This document shows positions 41,402 to 52,043 of a DNA stretch of 64,000 bases, piece by piece. The notes beneath the pieces were generated by a model. The model was not told the DNA's origin. It did no database searches and was given only the letters and a program-made list of their open reading frames with translations. Source of the stretch: Vanrija pseudolonga (taxonomy: Eukaryota > Basidiomycota > Tremellomycetes > Trichosporonales > Trichosporonaceae); the NCBI RefSeq assembly GCF_020906515.1, contig NC_085853.1:1922001-1986000 (forward strand), read 5' to 3'. The position numbers were made by a program, and so were the translations under genes. How positions within the stretch are numbered: position 1 is the stretch's first letter; every line of letters starts with the position of its first letter.

Positions 41402-44400
41402 ATGAGCGGTAAGCTGGACACAGGGACCAGCTGACGCAGCAGGGATATCTCCCGACAACTCTTCGGGCCGGCCGACGGCGTCGACGTCCGCCGGCGCCAG
41501 TCGCGCGCGGTCATCGACCATCGTCAATGTCGGCCCCCCGCGCACGAAGGAGGGAGATGCTGGCCCGCCCCAGGTCGACGTCGCGTCTGGAGTTGCGTCT
41601 ACATCGGCGCGTGAGATCCCTCAGGGCGAGCGCAAGCGGTCCAAGGATGGCGACTCGCACGCCGGATCACACCACTCCCGCCGGCATGCCCATGGACACG
41701 GCCACGGGCGGCACGGCAGCGGCGCAAGCGGCCATACCGACGACACAGCGACCAGCATCCCTCGCTCGTCTCGTGGACTGAGGCTAGAGGGCTTCACGAC
41801 CATGCCGGACGCCGATGCCAACCCCGACGTCTCGCCCCCTATGCCCGACCTTCACACCTTCCAGTCGATGCCCGCCGTCCCAACTGTCGCCTCGGGCGGG
41901 TCAAATGCGACCCCTGGACCAACGATTCATGCACTACCACACATCCCAGGGCCAGAGGATGTGCCGCCGCGATTCTCGACTCCAGCGAACAACGTGAGGC
42001 TGTCGCTGTACACGTACTCGCCGAGCCAGAGCCACAACCAGACCATGACCCAGCGCGAACCGCCGTCGCTCCTGCCCGCACCGGCGTCAAACGCAAGCAC
42101 CAGAGTGCTTCTCAGCTATGCTTCGCTGCCGTGGAACGCCAAGGCCGGTGACTACCTTGAAATTCGGCGCGTGCCAGTCCCCGCACAGGAGACACGGAGA
42201 AACTTGACCCACCACCAGCTCGTATCCAAGGACAAGTACGAGGTCGACGCGACGGAAGGTGTAAAGCCGGGCAAGGGACGCGACGGGTACATCTTTCGAC
42301 TTGGGGAAGACGTCCCCTCTGTGCCTACGAATCAGATCCAAGTCCCCAATGCCATCGCCAACGCGTTCAAGCTTCAGCACCGCCAAGACGTCGAGGTGAT
42401 TCGCATCGATGACCCGCAGACCGCGTTTATCGACTTTATCGAGCTCAACTTCTCCCAGTACGTCGGTCGTGCGGATATGTGGCGACTTGGTATGAGTCTC
42501 GAGAACACGACGGTGCACGTCGGTGAGAAGGTCACGCTAGCTGGCGGCGCTGTGCGAGCCGACGTCCAGGGCGTCTGGCGAGGACGGCATCAGTACTCCA
42601 GTGGTATTCTCACATCCAAGACCAAGACAATCTTCAGGTCCAAGTCGGCGCAGACGTACATCTTCATTCAGCTCTGCGAGGAAACCTGGGAGTTTGACGA
42701 GGACGGAGAGCGGTACTATGAGAAGGTGTTGCATGGTGAGTGCCAGGGATGGACTTGGCTGACTAGACAGGTTTCCTCCCAGACCTCTTCCAGAGGTGGA
42801 CAGCCATCGGCGCATCACATCTCGTGACGATCATCCTCTTCGCAAGGGTCTACTACAGCGACGACGAGGTGGACTACCTCGAGTCTCTGGACTTGACGCT
42901 GGGTCTCATGAAGGACTATCATGGACGATGGTGCAAGGACTTCTTCCACGTGCTCTACGACTTTGAACGAAAAGGCGATTGGATGCCGGCGCTGGCAGAG
43001 ATCAAGAAGCGCTTGGAGCGGAGTGAACGCGAGATTCTGCTCGACTTTCAGCTTTCCCAGCTCCACGGACAGGACCACCCGCATGTCAATGCCAAGAAGC
43101 GTATCGTCGGCCGCTGGAGTTTTGCCTACGAGGGCAATGTGCTGGAGGCGGTCAACCTCGCCCTCAACCCCTTCGACGAGCACTACATTGACCGTGACTT
43201 GTCCCGAACTGGTCTCAGCATGACGGTCCTGACACCTGGAACGGGCCACTTTGCAGTCGACAAGAACCTGCTACGATTGACAACGGAGCGCATGATCGAT
43301 CACGGTATTGGACTAGACCTCGTGTGTCTAACCAAGATGCCCCTGCACTCGGTCCCACTATTCAGCTATCTGTCGGAACGACCAACACGCAAGGCTGGTG
43401 ACGACCTCAACCCCGCCGCGACGAAACCAGCCACCCCAGACCCCTTGTATCACGACTCTCACCCCTCGCGTGGCGATCGCGAGCTTACAGATTGCTACTC
43501 GCTTGCCTTTTGGGTGTACTGCTCCTTCTACTCCAAGACCCACGACAAGCACTTCCGCCGCGACCGCTTCGTTCCCCGTTGCAAGATGTACGAGATTCAA
43601 ATGCTCGGCATCTTGGATCACAACCTCACGACTGTTGTCGTGCCGATGCTCGACGTCGAAGATATGGACCAGACGAAGAAGCTCACCGTGGACGACCGCA
43701 AGATGATCCACGACGCGTATGACGAGCAGCTGTTTGGTGGCGGGCCAAAGGCCGCCCCCGCCGCCGCGGGCAAGGAGAACCTGGCCGTGTCGCCGACAAG
43801 CACATCGCGGTTAAGTAACTCTGCTGGTACAAGTTATCAGTCGGCAAGGCTGCTGGCCCACCGCATGGAGGAGGAGCGTCGCACGAAACCCGAACCCGTA
43901 TCGCCTCGGGTGATCAACCGCGGCGACCGCAATCGACAGTCTGTGGCCACACAGGCCAGCATCACCGAAGAGTCCATGTCCAACCCGTCGTTACCAGACG
44001 TCTACCCACTCTCATCTGGTGCCTTTATGCCAGATATTCCCACATCCTCGGCCACACCTTCCCCGCTGCCAATCATCAAGGCATCTGAACACCGCCGCCC
44101 GTCCCTCATGGAAAACGTGCTTGAGCAGCGAACACCATCATCCCGCATCACGAGCACAACGTCAATAGCGGTCTCACCGTCGCAGTCAATCCTCTCAAAC
44201 GATCAGATCCCATCCGGCGCGTCAACACCCAAGCGAACTCCATCATCTTCGGTCAAGAAGCTGAAGAGCCAATCGAGCAGGGGCTCCTTCGCGAGCCGGT
44301 TCGCTAGTACCTGGTTGTTTGGCTCACTTGCCACTCGCGCCCAGCCATCAGTCGCGACGGCAGCGGTAGAGAACATCGGGCGACGTGATGTCTCGATACA

Positions 44401-47168
44401 TCTTAATGATGGCAACAAGGTCCCTTCACCCATTGCACCGAAGGATGACCTCCCTCCGCCGTCTATCCCGCAAACCGTCCCCGGCATCGGCATCACAAGG
44501 ACGTCTCCAGGACCGGCAGTATCGCCTACAAAGCCGAGAGCCGTCCCCAGAACGTTGAAATCACAACCCATGCCCATCGCTTCGCAAGGGACGCGCGGTC
44601 TTAACGACGAGCTGACTATCGCCCGGTCGATGCCCCGGTCAATCCCTCGAAGCCTGCACAACTCGTTCAAGGGAGCTAGGTCAATGGACGACTCGTGGCG
44701 GAACAAGACACAGGCAGCGTTTGGACGAACGGCCCAGCATAGGACTGTTAACCCTTGTAATCCGAACGAGGGCCCGCAGGATGGTGGCATTGGGGGCCAC
44801 GGCCGTAGATGGCAACACGTCAGACCCCGCCTCGCTTCGGGCAAGCAGCACGTCGTCAAGTGGAAGAGCTTGTGCGCACCCGCATGTTTGCCTCTCACTA
44901 CCGACTTTATGCCAACGGCAGAGGAGATTGCGACCCACTACGAGGCGCACAGTTACGACATTGCGTGCTTCCCAGACCAGGTGTCGTTCCTCGTACGGCC
45001 TGATGCCGCCCAGATCAACCTGCCCTTGGCCGTCATGCGCGAAATGGCCAGTCAGAGGCTGTCCCAGAACTTCCAGTTTATTGTGTTACCGCACAACTCG
45101 AACCTTCACGACGACCCCGTCGCAGCGGCCGATATTGCCCGACACGCGCCCCGCAACCTCCTGCTCGGCGACTCGACCAAAAGCGGGCTGCGCGTCGGCG
45201 GTGCCAGCGAAGTCCTCAAGGACGCCTCGGGTGCCATCTACCTCTCTTGGTCCAACCACATTCACCGCCTCACATTTGACCCGTCTAAACAGAGTGTCAC
45301 GGTCCAGCGATTTGTCCGCAAGACGCACTACTCGACCCAGCCGCACGCGTATAAGTGCCTCGTCTGGCCATACCAGATGCACGGGTTCCAAGAAGCCACG
45401 GCACTCTTCAAATACCCCAACATCGACGCCAAGCTCAACTTCAACTACCTTGACCGTCTCATCGCTGGTGAAGAGGACAGGTTCCAGAGCAACCTACGTT
45501 TCTGGCGCACCCGGTACCTCCTCATCCCGTCCGGCAAGGACCCGAACCAAGTCGGACTGATGCCCAAGGGCGAGCAGTACCAAACGAGTGAAATTCTCAT
45601 CACTGGCGCCGTCAAGGTGCTCGAGCTACTGGGCAAGAACCAGTGGAAGCGGCCCGGAGAGGCGCCCAAGCCTCTTCGACTCCTGGCCACGACCTTTGAC
45701 CCCTCTGCCTGCGTCCTTGACGAGGGCTTGGTTGAGGAACTCGAGCGGCTGACGAGCGGACGCGAGAAGATTGAGGGCAAGCATACCCTCGAGGGCATGA
45801 CCCTGCAGCAGGTCGCCGACATGATGAACAAGCCGAACAACGGTCTCATTATTCGTGACCGCTGGTGGAACTGTAAGCCTACGTCAACCTACCCTGCTAA
45901 CACTGCCAGTCAATGTCCACGAGGACTCGTTCACGGGCGAGCAGTTCTGCGAGTGGCTCAAAGCCACGTTCACAGACGTGACGACTCGAGAGCAGGCTGC
46001 GGATTGGGGCCAGTCGCTGTTCGAGAAGGGCCTGATCGAGCACGTCACTGGCCAGCACAACTTCCAGGACACATACTTCTTCTACCGTATGCGCGCACAG
46101 TACGACATCCACCAGGCCAACAAGCCCAAGGGCGCCAGAAGCTGGTTCGGAGGCAAGGCCGCGGCGCCGGCGCGCCTTACGCTCGAGACGGACAACACCG
46201 CAAACGCGGCTGATAGCAAGAGCGGTACTCCTGCTCGCCCTCTCCGCCTCACTGAGAGGCCGGCCAAGAAGCGCAAGGTGAAGATGAGTCAGAGCATCGT
46301 CATCGATTTGGATCCGACCAGGAAGAGTGATCGCGCCGAGGTGGCCATGCTGCATGCGGATATCATCCACAATACGCGGAACGCGTGAGTTAGGTGGCAC
46401 GAACTTGTTGGAGCAATCTGACCCCCCAGGTTCCACTTTGAACTCAACTGGCTCGGTGTCACTGCTGGTTTGCTCGAGGAGCTGCGAGGCAAGTGCTCGA
46501 CCCTGGCGGAGCGCTACGGCCTCAAGTTTGTCGAAGCGCCTGTCGAGCAGATCAAGGACGTCAACCTCAAGTGCGCCTACCGTTCGGCCATCCCCATTCG
46601 TCTGGCACTCGCCCCGCCCGTCATCCCCGACCTCGGCCTGCGCCTGGCAGAGAGCGCCTCGTCGGGTCAAGCGGTCAACTATTTCGAGTACGCAATCTTG
46701 ACTCACGAGTTTGACTTTGTGCTCGACTTTGAGGCGAGCGACCGATACCCGGACAACATTGAGGTCGAGTACGCGTATCGCTCAAAAGTCAAGTTTGAGT
46801 ACTCTCAGTTCTGCCACAAGGGCGGGCTTGCACTTGTGCAGTGCGTTGGCGGCGAGGCGGGATACCTGTGGTGTGACAACCGTCCCTTCCTGTCGACACC
46901 TGTCAAGGGACGTCAAACGAGCGCCGACGACCACCGAGGGCACCATGGGCATGAGAGTGACAAGCCGGTGCAGCAGACGCGGGCGGAGCAGCTCGAGGCG
47001 CTCCGGCGCAAGTTTGAGGCGTTCTGTGCCGATCCTGTTCGCCTCGCCGAGTTCTATGAGCGGGTTACGCCTCCACCTGTTGGGGCCAACGACGAGTCAA
47101 CAGACGACCGGGCACCAAAGGAGGAGGGTGAGTTGACTATTATTACGGAAACGGAGAAGCTGGATTAG
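41402..47168 (+). CDS. IML1: SEACIT/GATOR1 subunit Iml1 (DEPDC5 homologue), 1871 aa
   Basis: Iml1 is the GTPase-activating subunit of the vacuolar SEACIT/GATOR1 complex that represses TORC1 on amino-acid starvation. The start at 41402 gives M-S, then a 31- or 34-nt intron with a tandem CAGCAG acceptor. The frame then continues through a disordered, His/Gly-containing N-terminus to the Iml1 N-terminal domain ([40 protein letters not shown]). Further blocks are [40 protein letters not shown], a long Ser/Pro-rich linker, and a DEP domain ([39 protein letters not shown]). The C-terminal domain ([38 protein letters not shown]) closes the protein. Four introns (34, 35, 37, 45 nt) leave 1872 codons including the stop. 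Length and domain order fit the family. Confidence 0.93.
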
Positions 47169-47286
47169 GAGATTGGTATTATGGTAGCTGCTACCTGCAT
47201 GTATACTGTACAACGGGATTGTGCTGGTGTGAGGAGTGTACTTTTGAGGGGGGCGTGGGTGGCAACTGCCACTTTTGTGCAGAAGG

Positions 47287-47302
47287 GTGTGTGTGTGTGT
47301 GT
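47287..47302. repeat. (GT)n microsatellite between convergent genes
   Basis: Eight GT units lie in the short 3' gap between IML1 and the zinc-knuckle gene. Confidence 0.75.
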
Positions 47303-47324
47303 CGGGTCGAGTCACGCCGAGTCA

Positions 47325-48076
47325 CTAAGGCGTCCGTCGTGGGCTAAGACTCCGGCTGTCAGACGGGCTCCGTCGTCCCCTCGGCTCGGGGGACGAGTCG
47401 TACCGCTTCGGCGTGGCGCCCTCGCGCTCGATACGTTCCCGCCGACTCCCGGGGCTGGGCGAGCGCGTGCGCGACGGAGACGCGGTGCGGATCTGGCTGC
47501 TCTCGCGGTGTCGGCTGCGCCCGCGGTCGGAGTCAGGCGAGGACGAGTATCGCCTGCGGTTGCGGGGCGGCGGGCTGCGGGACGCCGACGAGTCGGAATC
47601 AGAGCTCGACGTCGAGTCGCGTCTATGTACGGTGTAAGCGACTTCCTCGGGACACGTTTATTTTACTCACCTGCGCCGCGGGCTGGCACTCCTATCTCGC
47701 CCACCATATCCGCCGCCCCGGCCGCGCGTGGCCGCCTGCCGCTCGGCCTCCTTCGCCTTGAGGATCTTGTCGGCCAGGCCGACGCCGTAGCCCGTCTTGA
47801 ACTCGTCCGGCGTGACCACCGAGGGCGTGTCGCGCGCCTTTGCGCCCGATGCGAGCTGCTTTGTGCGGCTCGGGCGCGGGACGTACGGGCGCGGGTTCTT
47901 GCACTCGTATGTGTGGTGGCCTAGCTTCAGGCATTTCTGCGCGTGGCGTGTCAGCGGGGCGTGGTGGAGGTGGGTGGTGGAGGAGGTGAGACGAGGTAGG
48001 AGCTCACCTGGCACCGCGTGCTGCCCGACGCCTTGTTCCCCTGTAACTGTTTGGGGAGGTTTGACCTGCTGAACAT
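47325..48076 (-). CDS. CCHC zinc-knuckle protein with RS-rich tail (ZCCHC10-like), 210 aa
   Basis: It starts MFSRSNLPKQLQGNKASGST at 48076. The first intron (47937-48007, 71 nt) falls within the zinc knuckle, joining RCQ to KCLKLGHHTYEC, so the knuckle reads C-x2-C-x4-H-x4-C. Next is the conserved NPRPYVPRPSRTKQL, as in the ZCCHC10 family. The second intron (47623-47670, 48 nt) leads to an arginine/serine/proline-rich C-terminus with many RS, SR and SP pairs (RSPPPRNRRRYSSS, SPSRTRSPSPGSRR), typical of SR-type nuclear RNA-binding proteins. Removal of both introns gives 211 codons including the stop. A role in mRNA processing is likely but not established. It converges on IML1, with 156 bp between stops and a GT-repeat in the gap. 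Confidence 0.85.
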
Positions 48077-49746
48077 GATGTCGTGTGATGGGTGTTGTCG
48101 AGTCGACAGTCAGCTGTTTTCTTGTTGTGTCGTTTTAGTCGTGGCCTCGTCCTTCCGATACTTCTGGCTGCGTCGTGCAGCGTGTTGCCGCTCAGCTCGA
48201 AAGAATTGACCAAGTCGCGTCATTCTAAGTTCCGAGAAGAGGGGGAGCTAATAAGTGAAGGAAGCATTACATAAAAGTTAAGACTACGTACACATCACTC
48301 TGTACATAAGGGAGGCTCAATTAAACGGAACCGGATAGTGTTAAGCAGGGTAAAATTTAAATGATTAGAGGCCAAGTGAACCCTGAAGTCATTGTTTGTG
48401 TCTGCACGTGATTGCCGATCGTCACAACTCTGACCTCCACAAACTGGTCCAGCAACGTCAACAATGGCAGGGGTTTGAAAGCTTCTACTAGGAATTATGG
48501 GACAGCGGGGCAGATCAGTGCCAAACAAAGCATGCCAATAAGATGGTGACTTATAGAGGAGCTCTATGGTACCAAATTTGTGCTTGTAAGCTCACTACTT
48601 CCCGAGATATGCGCGCCGGAAAATCTCACGAGGGTCACCGCCTCGCCACATCTTCGGCCTGCAACAGTGATCTCAATTCTTTCTCACCATAACGTCCTGC
48701 TGCGGTCACCAAACTTGGCACAGAGCCGTTTGGGCACGATATAGAGCACCCAGGCCCTTAAAACACGATGCATAGAGAACTCATATACCTCCCATCTGCC
48801 TGCGGCCCAGCTGCGGCGCAGGGGCTGCCAGAGCCACACATCTAGGTAATGTACGAGATCGTTGGACCAGAAGCGCGTCAACCGCCCAGAACACGTCAGA
48901 ATGTCATGGGACAGGCACTTGGGCACCAGGATCGCACGCGTCGGCACCGTGTTACCGTCCATGGTTGGGCAGTACCACCCCGGTGAAGCCGCGGCGGCGA
49001 TCAGACTCGGCTCGGGAGCCACGCCGACACCGTTGGGCGACGGACCGTGACCTGTGCGAGATGGTGGCGCACGGAGACGGTTTGATGGCCTCGGGGAGGT
49101 ACCTCCCACCCCCTCGAGCACATCTGCGATGGCAAAACCGCCGTTCGTGACTCTTGGCCGTCTCGTGGACGCTTCGGCGACATGGCATGGGGCATCCGGC
49201 GTTTTCAAAGGATCAGTGGGTCGAGATCACGGTCACGTGACCACCTCCTCGTTTTTCGTCCTTTTGCCATTGTTACCCAGTGTGCATGCATGTATTTTTT
49301 GGGCTCAGGCGATGCATATCATGCGCATCCATGCACATGCAGAGTTTGAACGGCTTAAAACGAGTTTGAGATGGAGAAATCAGAGGGAATGCAAAGAGGT
49401 GTTTATTTCAAACTTGGGTCGAGCGGTCGACGGGGTCCAGTCATAGGCCGCGCCACATAAACCCGGGTGCTTCTCCCCCATGTCGTCTCTTCCCCCCTCT
49501 TCCACCCACTCCACATCAACTCGATTCCATCCACCTCAACTCGTGAGTTGGACTCGCTCTGGGGGCTCGCATGGCCTCGCAAACCACCACAGCGACCGCC
49601 CCCATCGCACACGCCGCAGAACAGCAGCTAACCAGTGCCCCTTTTGCCATCGCTACCGATTTCACCTCGTTCTCACCGTCGGTGCCCACCCCTTCCCACC
49701 CAACCCAACCACAACAGCCTTACCCAACTTCAACCAACACTTCACA
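48077..49746. other. Divergent intergenic region with an AT-richer block
   Basis: This 1.67-kb interval lies between the zinc-knuckle gene (minus) and histone H1 (plus). The part at about 48200-48700 is visibly less GC-rich than the genes around it. A 92-codon minus-strand frame at 48684-48962 looks protein-like but is isolated. The right end carries the H1 leader, with a likely 5'-UTR intron at 49543-49635. Confidence 0.5.
48684..48962 (-). other. Isolated protein-like open frame, 92 codons, possible gene remnant
   Basis: The frame from the ATG at 48962 contains SHDILTCSGRLTRFWSNDLV and HYLDVWLWQPLRRSWAAGRW, rich in Trp and Leu and unlike the accidental frames elsewhere. The frame stays open upstream to about 49208 but without an ATG. 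Codon third positions are not GC-biased and no good splice partners were found. It could be the worn end of a former gene or chance; no family is recognised. Confidence 0.2.
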
Positions 49747-50980
49747 ATGCCCGCTGCTGCCGCCGCTGCTGGAACCGCCAAGAAGGCCTCGGCGCCCAAG
49801 AAGCCGTCTGCCCACCCCACCTTCCTCGCCATGATTCAGGTAGGTTGAACCGTCGGGCACCTCTCCCGCCACCCTGTTGGGACACCTGGTCGACTCGGGT
49901 TGAGTGTACCGCCACTTGCCTTGCCTTGAGCGCATAGATCGGCCCTCTGGAGCGCTGCTAGGCGATGGAGATGCTCCTACTCGCCTGGTGAACGCTCAGA
50001 GCTGCCCCTCTCGCCGCTCGGCCCATCGCCCCACGGGTTTGGGCACACGGCTCTCACGGCCTCGTGACCAGCCGCTCTGTTTGGGCCTTCCGCCCCCTCC
50101 CCCATCCATCAACCATTTCTCCACCACTGCGGCCTCGGCGCTCGCGAGACTCGGCGAATCGGTGCATCCACGCCCCATCCACACGTATGCGTGGTGAAAA
50201 GCACCCAACGCATCATGCATGGCCCGCAACGAGCCCCGCCAGTGTTTTGCCTGTTCCGGAGATTTTCACATCGCCGTCCCTTCCCCGAGCTTGCCATCCA
50301 ACCTTCCCTCTCCACCGATGGCAATGGCGATGCTGACACACATGACAGGAGGCCATCAAGGCTCACCCCGAGGACGCCCGTGCTGGTGTTTCGCGCCCCA
50401 CCATCAAGAAGTGAGTGTGGCTACACCATCTCCCACGGTCCCAGAGTTGACACGTCGTCAGGTACCTTGCCAACACCTACAAGCTTGACCTCTCGGCTGC
50501 CGCCAACGTCAACAACCTTTCCAACGCCATCAAGCGTGGCCAGGAGACTGGTGTTCTTGTCCTCCCCAAGGGCATTGGTGGCAAGGTCAAGCTTGCTCCC
50601 AAGGTACGTGGCTTATCAACATTGAAGTACAACACTGACAGACTAACAGAAGGCTGCCGCTGGCAAGGAGAACCAGGCCCCTAAGAAGGCGGCTAAGCCT
50701 GCAGCCAAGAAGGCTGCCGCGAAGCCCGCGGCGAAGAAGACGGACGCCAAGCCCGCGGCTAAAAAGGTGACTGCCGCGAAGAAGACGGCCGCCGCCAAGA
50801 CCGCTGCCCCCAAGAAGAAGACCGCGACCAAGAAGGCCCCGGCTGGTGAGTCCGACGCCGACGCCGAGTCCGAGCTTTCGCTGATTCTGCCCAGCCAAGG
50901 CCGCTGCTGCCAAGCCCAAGGCTGCCGCTAAGGCGGCGGCGCCCAAGAAGGCGAAGGCTGCTGCCCCGGCCAAGAAGTAA
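49747..50980 (+). CDS. HHO1: Linker histone H1, 192 aa
   Basis: Histone H1 binds linker DNA and compacts chromatin. The short N-tail MPAAAAAAGTAKKASAPKKP is followed by the winged-helix globular domain: HPTFLAMIQEAIKAHPEDAR, GVSRPTIKKYLANTYKLDL, NVNNLSNAIKRGQETGVLV, PKGIGGKVKLAPK. A tail made almost only of Lys, Ala and Pro, with repeated AAKKP-type units, completes the protein. Introns lie at 49840-50348 (509 nt, by far the longest I placed in this window), 50411-50461, 50604-50649 and 50846-50894; their removal leaves 193 codons including the stop. Ending KAAAPAKK is typical of the family. The start at 49747 is set by the conserved N-tail; an out-of-frame ATG at 49571 lies upstream. Confidence 0.95.
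49840..50348 (+). other. Long first intron of histone H1 (509 nt)
   Basis: It begins GTAGGTTGAAC directly after the MIQ codons and ends ACACACATGACAG before EAIKAH. At about ten times the usual local intron length it could house a regulatory element or small RNA, but I see no box C/D or H/ACA pattern I would trust. Confidence 0.7.
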
Positions 50981-52043
50981 GAGCAGCCCAGAGCGACTCT
51001 TCCATCTCTGGACGGCTTTTGGGAACCACTGTGACCTGTCTGTAACTGTGGCAATCTTGTGACACCCCCTCCCTGTCTTATCCCGGCCTTCGTAGTTACC
51101 CCCGTTATTCGCTTTCGATCCTTCTTTAGTATGATGCGACCCCGCGATGCATGTCGCTTTGGCGCTCTCGTATGAACCAAACATTTGTGACGCGCACGAC
51201 ACGAGTTGGATGTGTTCGAGTGGGCGGGAATGAATCGAACGCGCTTAATTAGCGGGGTATATTGGTTGTAGGAGAGGCTGGTCGGCTGCGTGTGGCGGGG
51301 CCAACTCGCCAAGTAAACAGATGGTAAGGGGGGGCATGGAGAATTGCCAAATACGGGCAAGGTGGGGGTTATGTGCAAAACAGTGTAAACACGGATTTGG
51401 GTGGCGGCGAGTCACGAGACTGCCAGACAGGCTGACGACTGCCTCTCGACCGACCCTCGACCCTCGGCTATGCAGTGTTGGTGGTTTGTGGCACGCACGG
51501 CGAATCCCAGTGAGTGGCGGGGGCGGGCTGTGCGGACGTCGTGCGCGCCAGATCGTGATCGATCGTGGCCGAGACACGACGAAGCGGATGCAGTGCAGAG
51601 CGCCAGATCGTAAACACGCCGCCTCGCTCGATCGAAACGGCCACTAAGTGCTGCAAGCCACTCTCCCACGGTCGCCTCGCCAGTTGCGACCTCGCAGGCA
51701 GACTGCCAACCCCCCAAACTTGCGCCGTGTCTCTCTTTCATTTCGCCCATCCGAGCTCAGACACGTTTACAGCCCCCCCTCGAGGAGTCACCGCTGTCGA
51801 TGTCGCAGCCATCGGAAGAGCGAGCACTAGCAACCGCATCGCCCAGCCTGTCCACTGCTTGCGGTGGGTGGTGTGCGCTGGCCACGTTTTCATGGGCCAG
51901 AGCCGCTGGGCGGTGCGGGACATCCCGACCTCCCGTCGTCCGCTGTGGGCGCGATGCGATAGCCGTATCGCGATCATTGTGGACGACCCGAGGCGCGCGA
52001 TGCGCCATGCAGCTATTGGATAATTATACATCTGCTCGCTACT
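50981..52043. other. Convergent 3' intergenic region, H1 / SPC98
   Basis: 1.06 kb lies between two stop codons. Open frames on both strands lack splice signals and codon bias. A GATCGTGATCGATCG-type stretch near 51551-51565 is the only local oddity. Confidence 0.5.
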
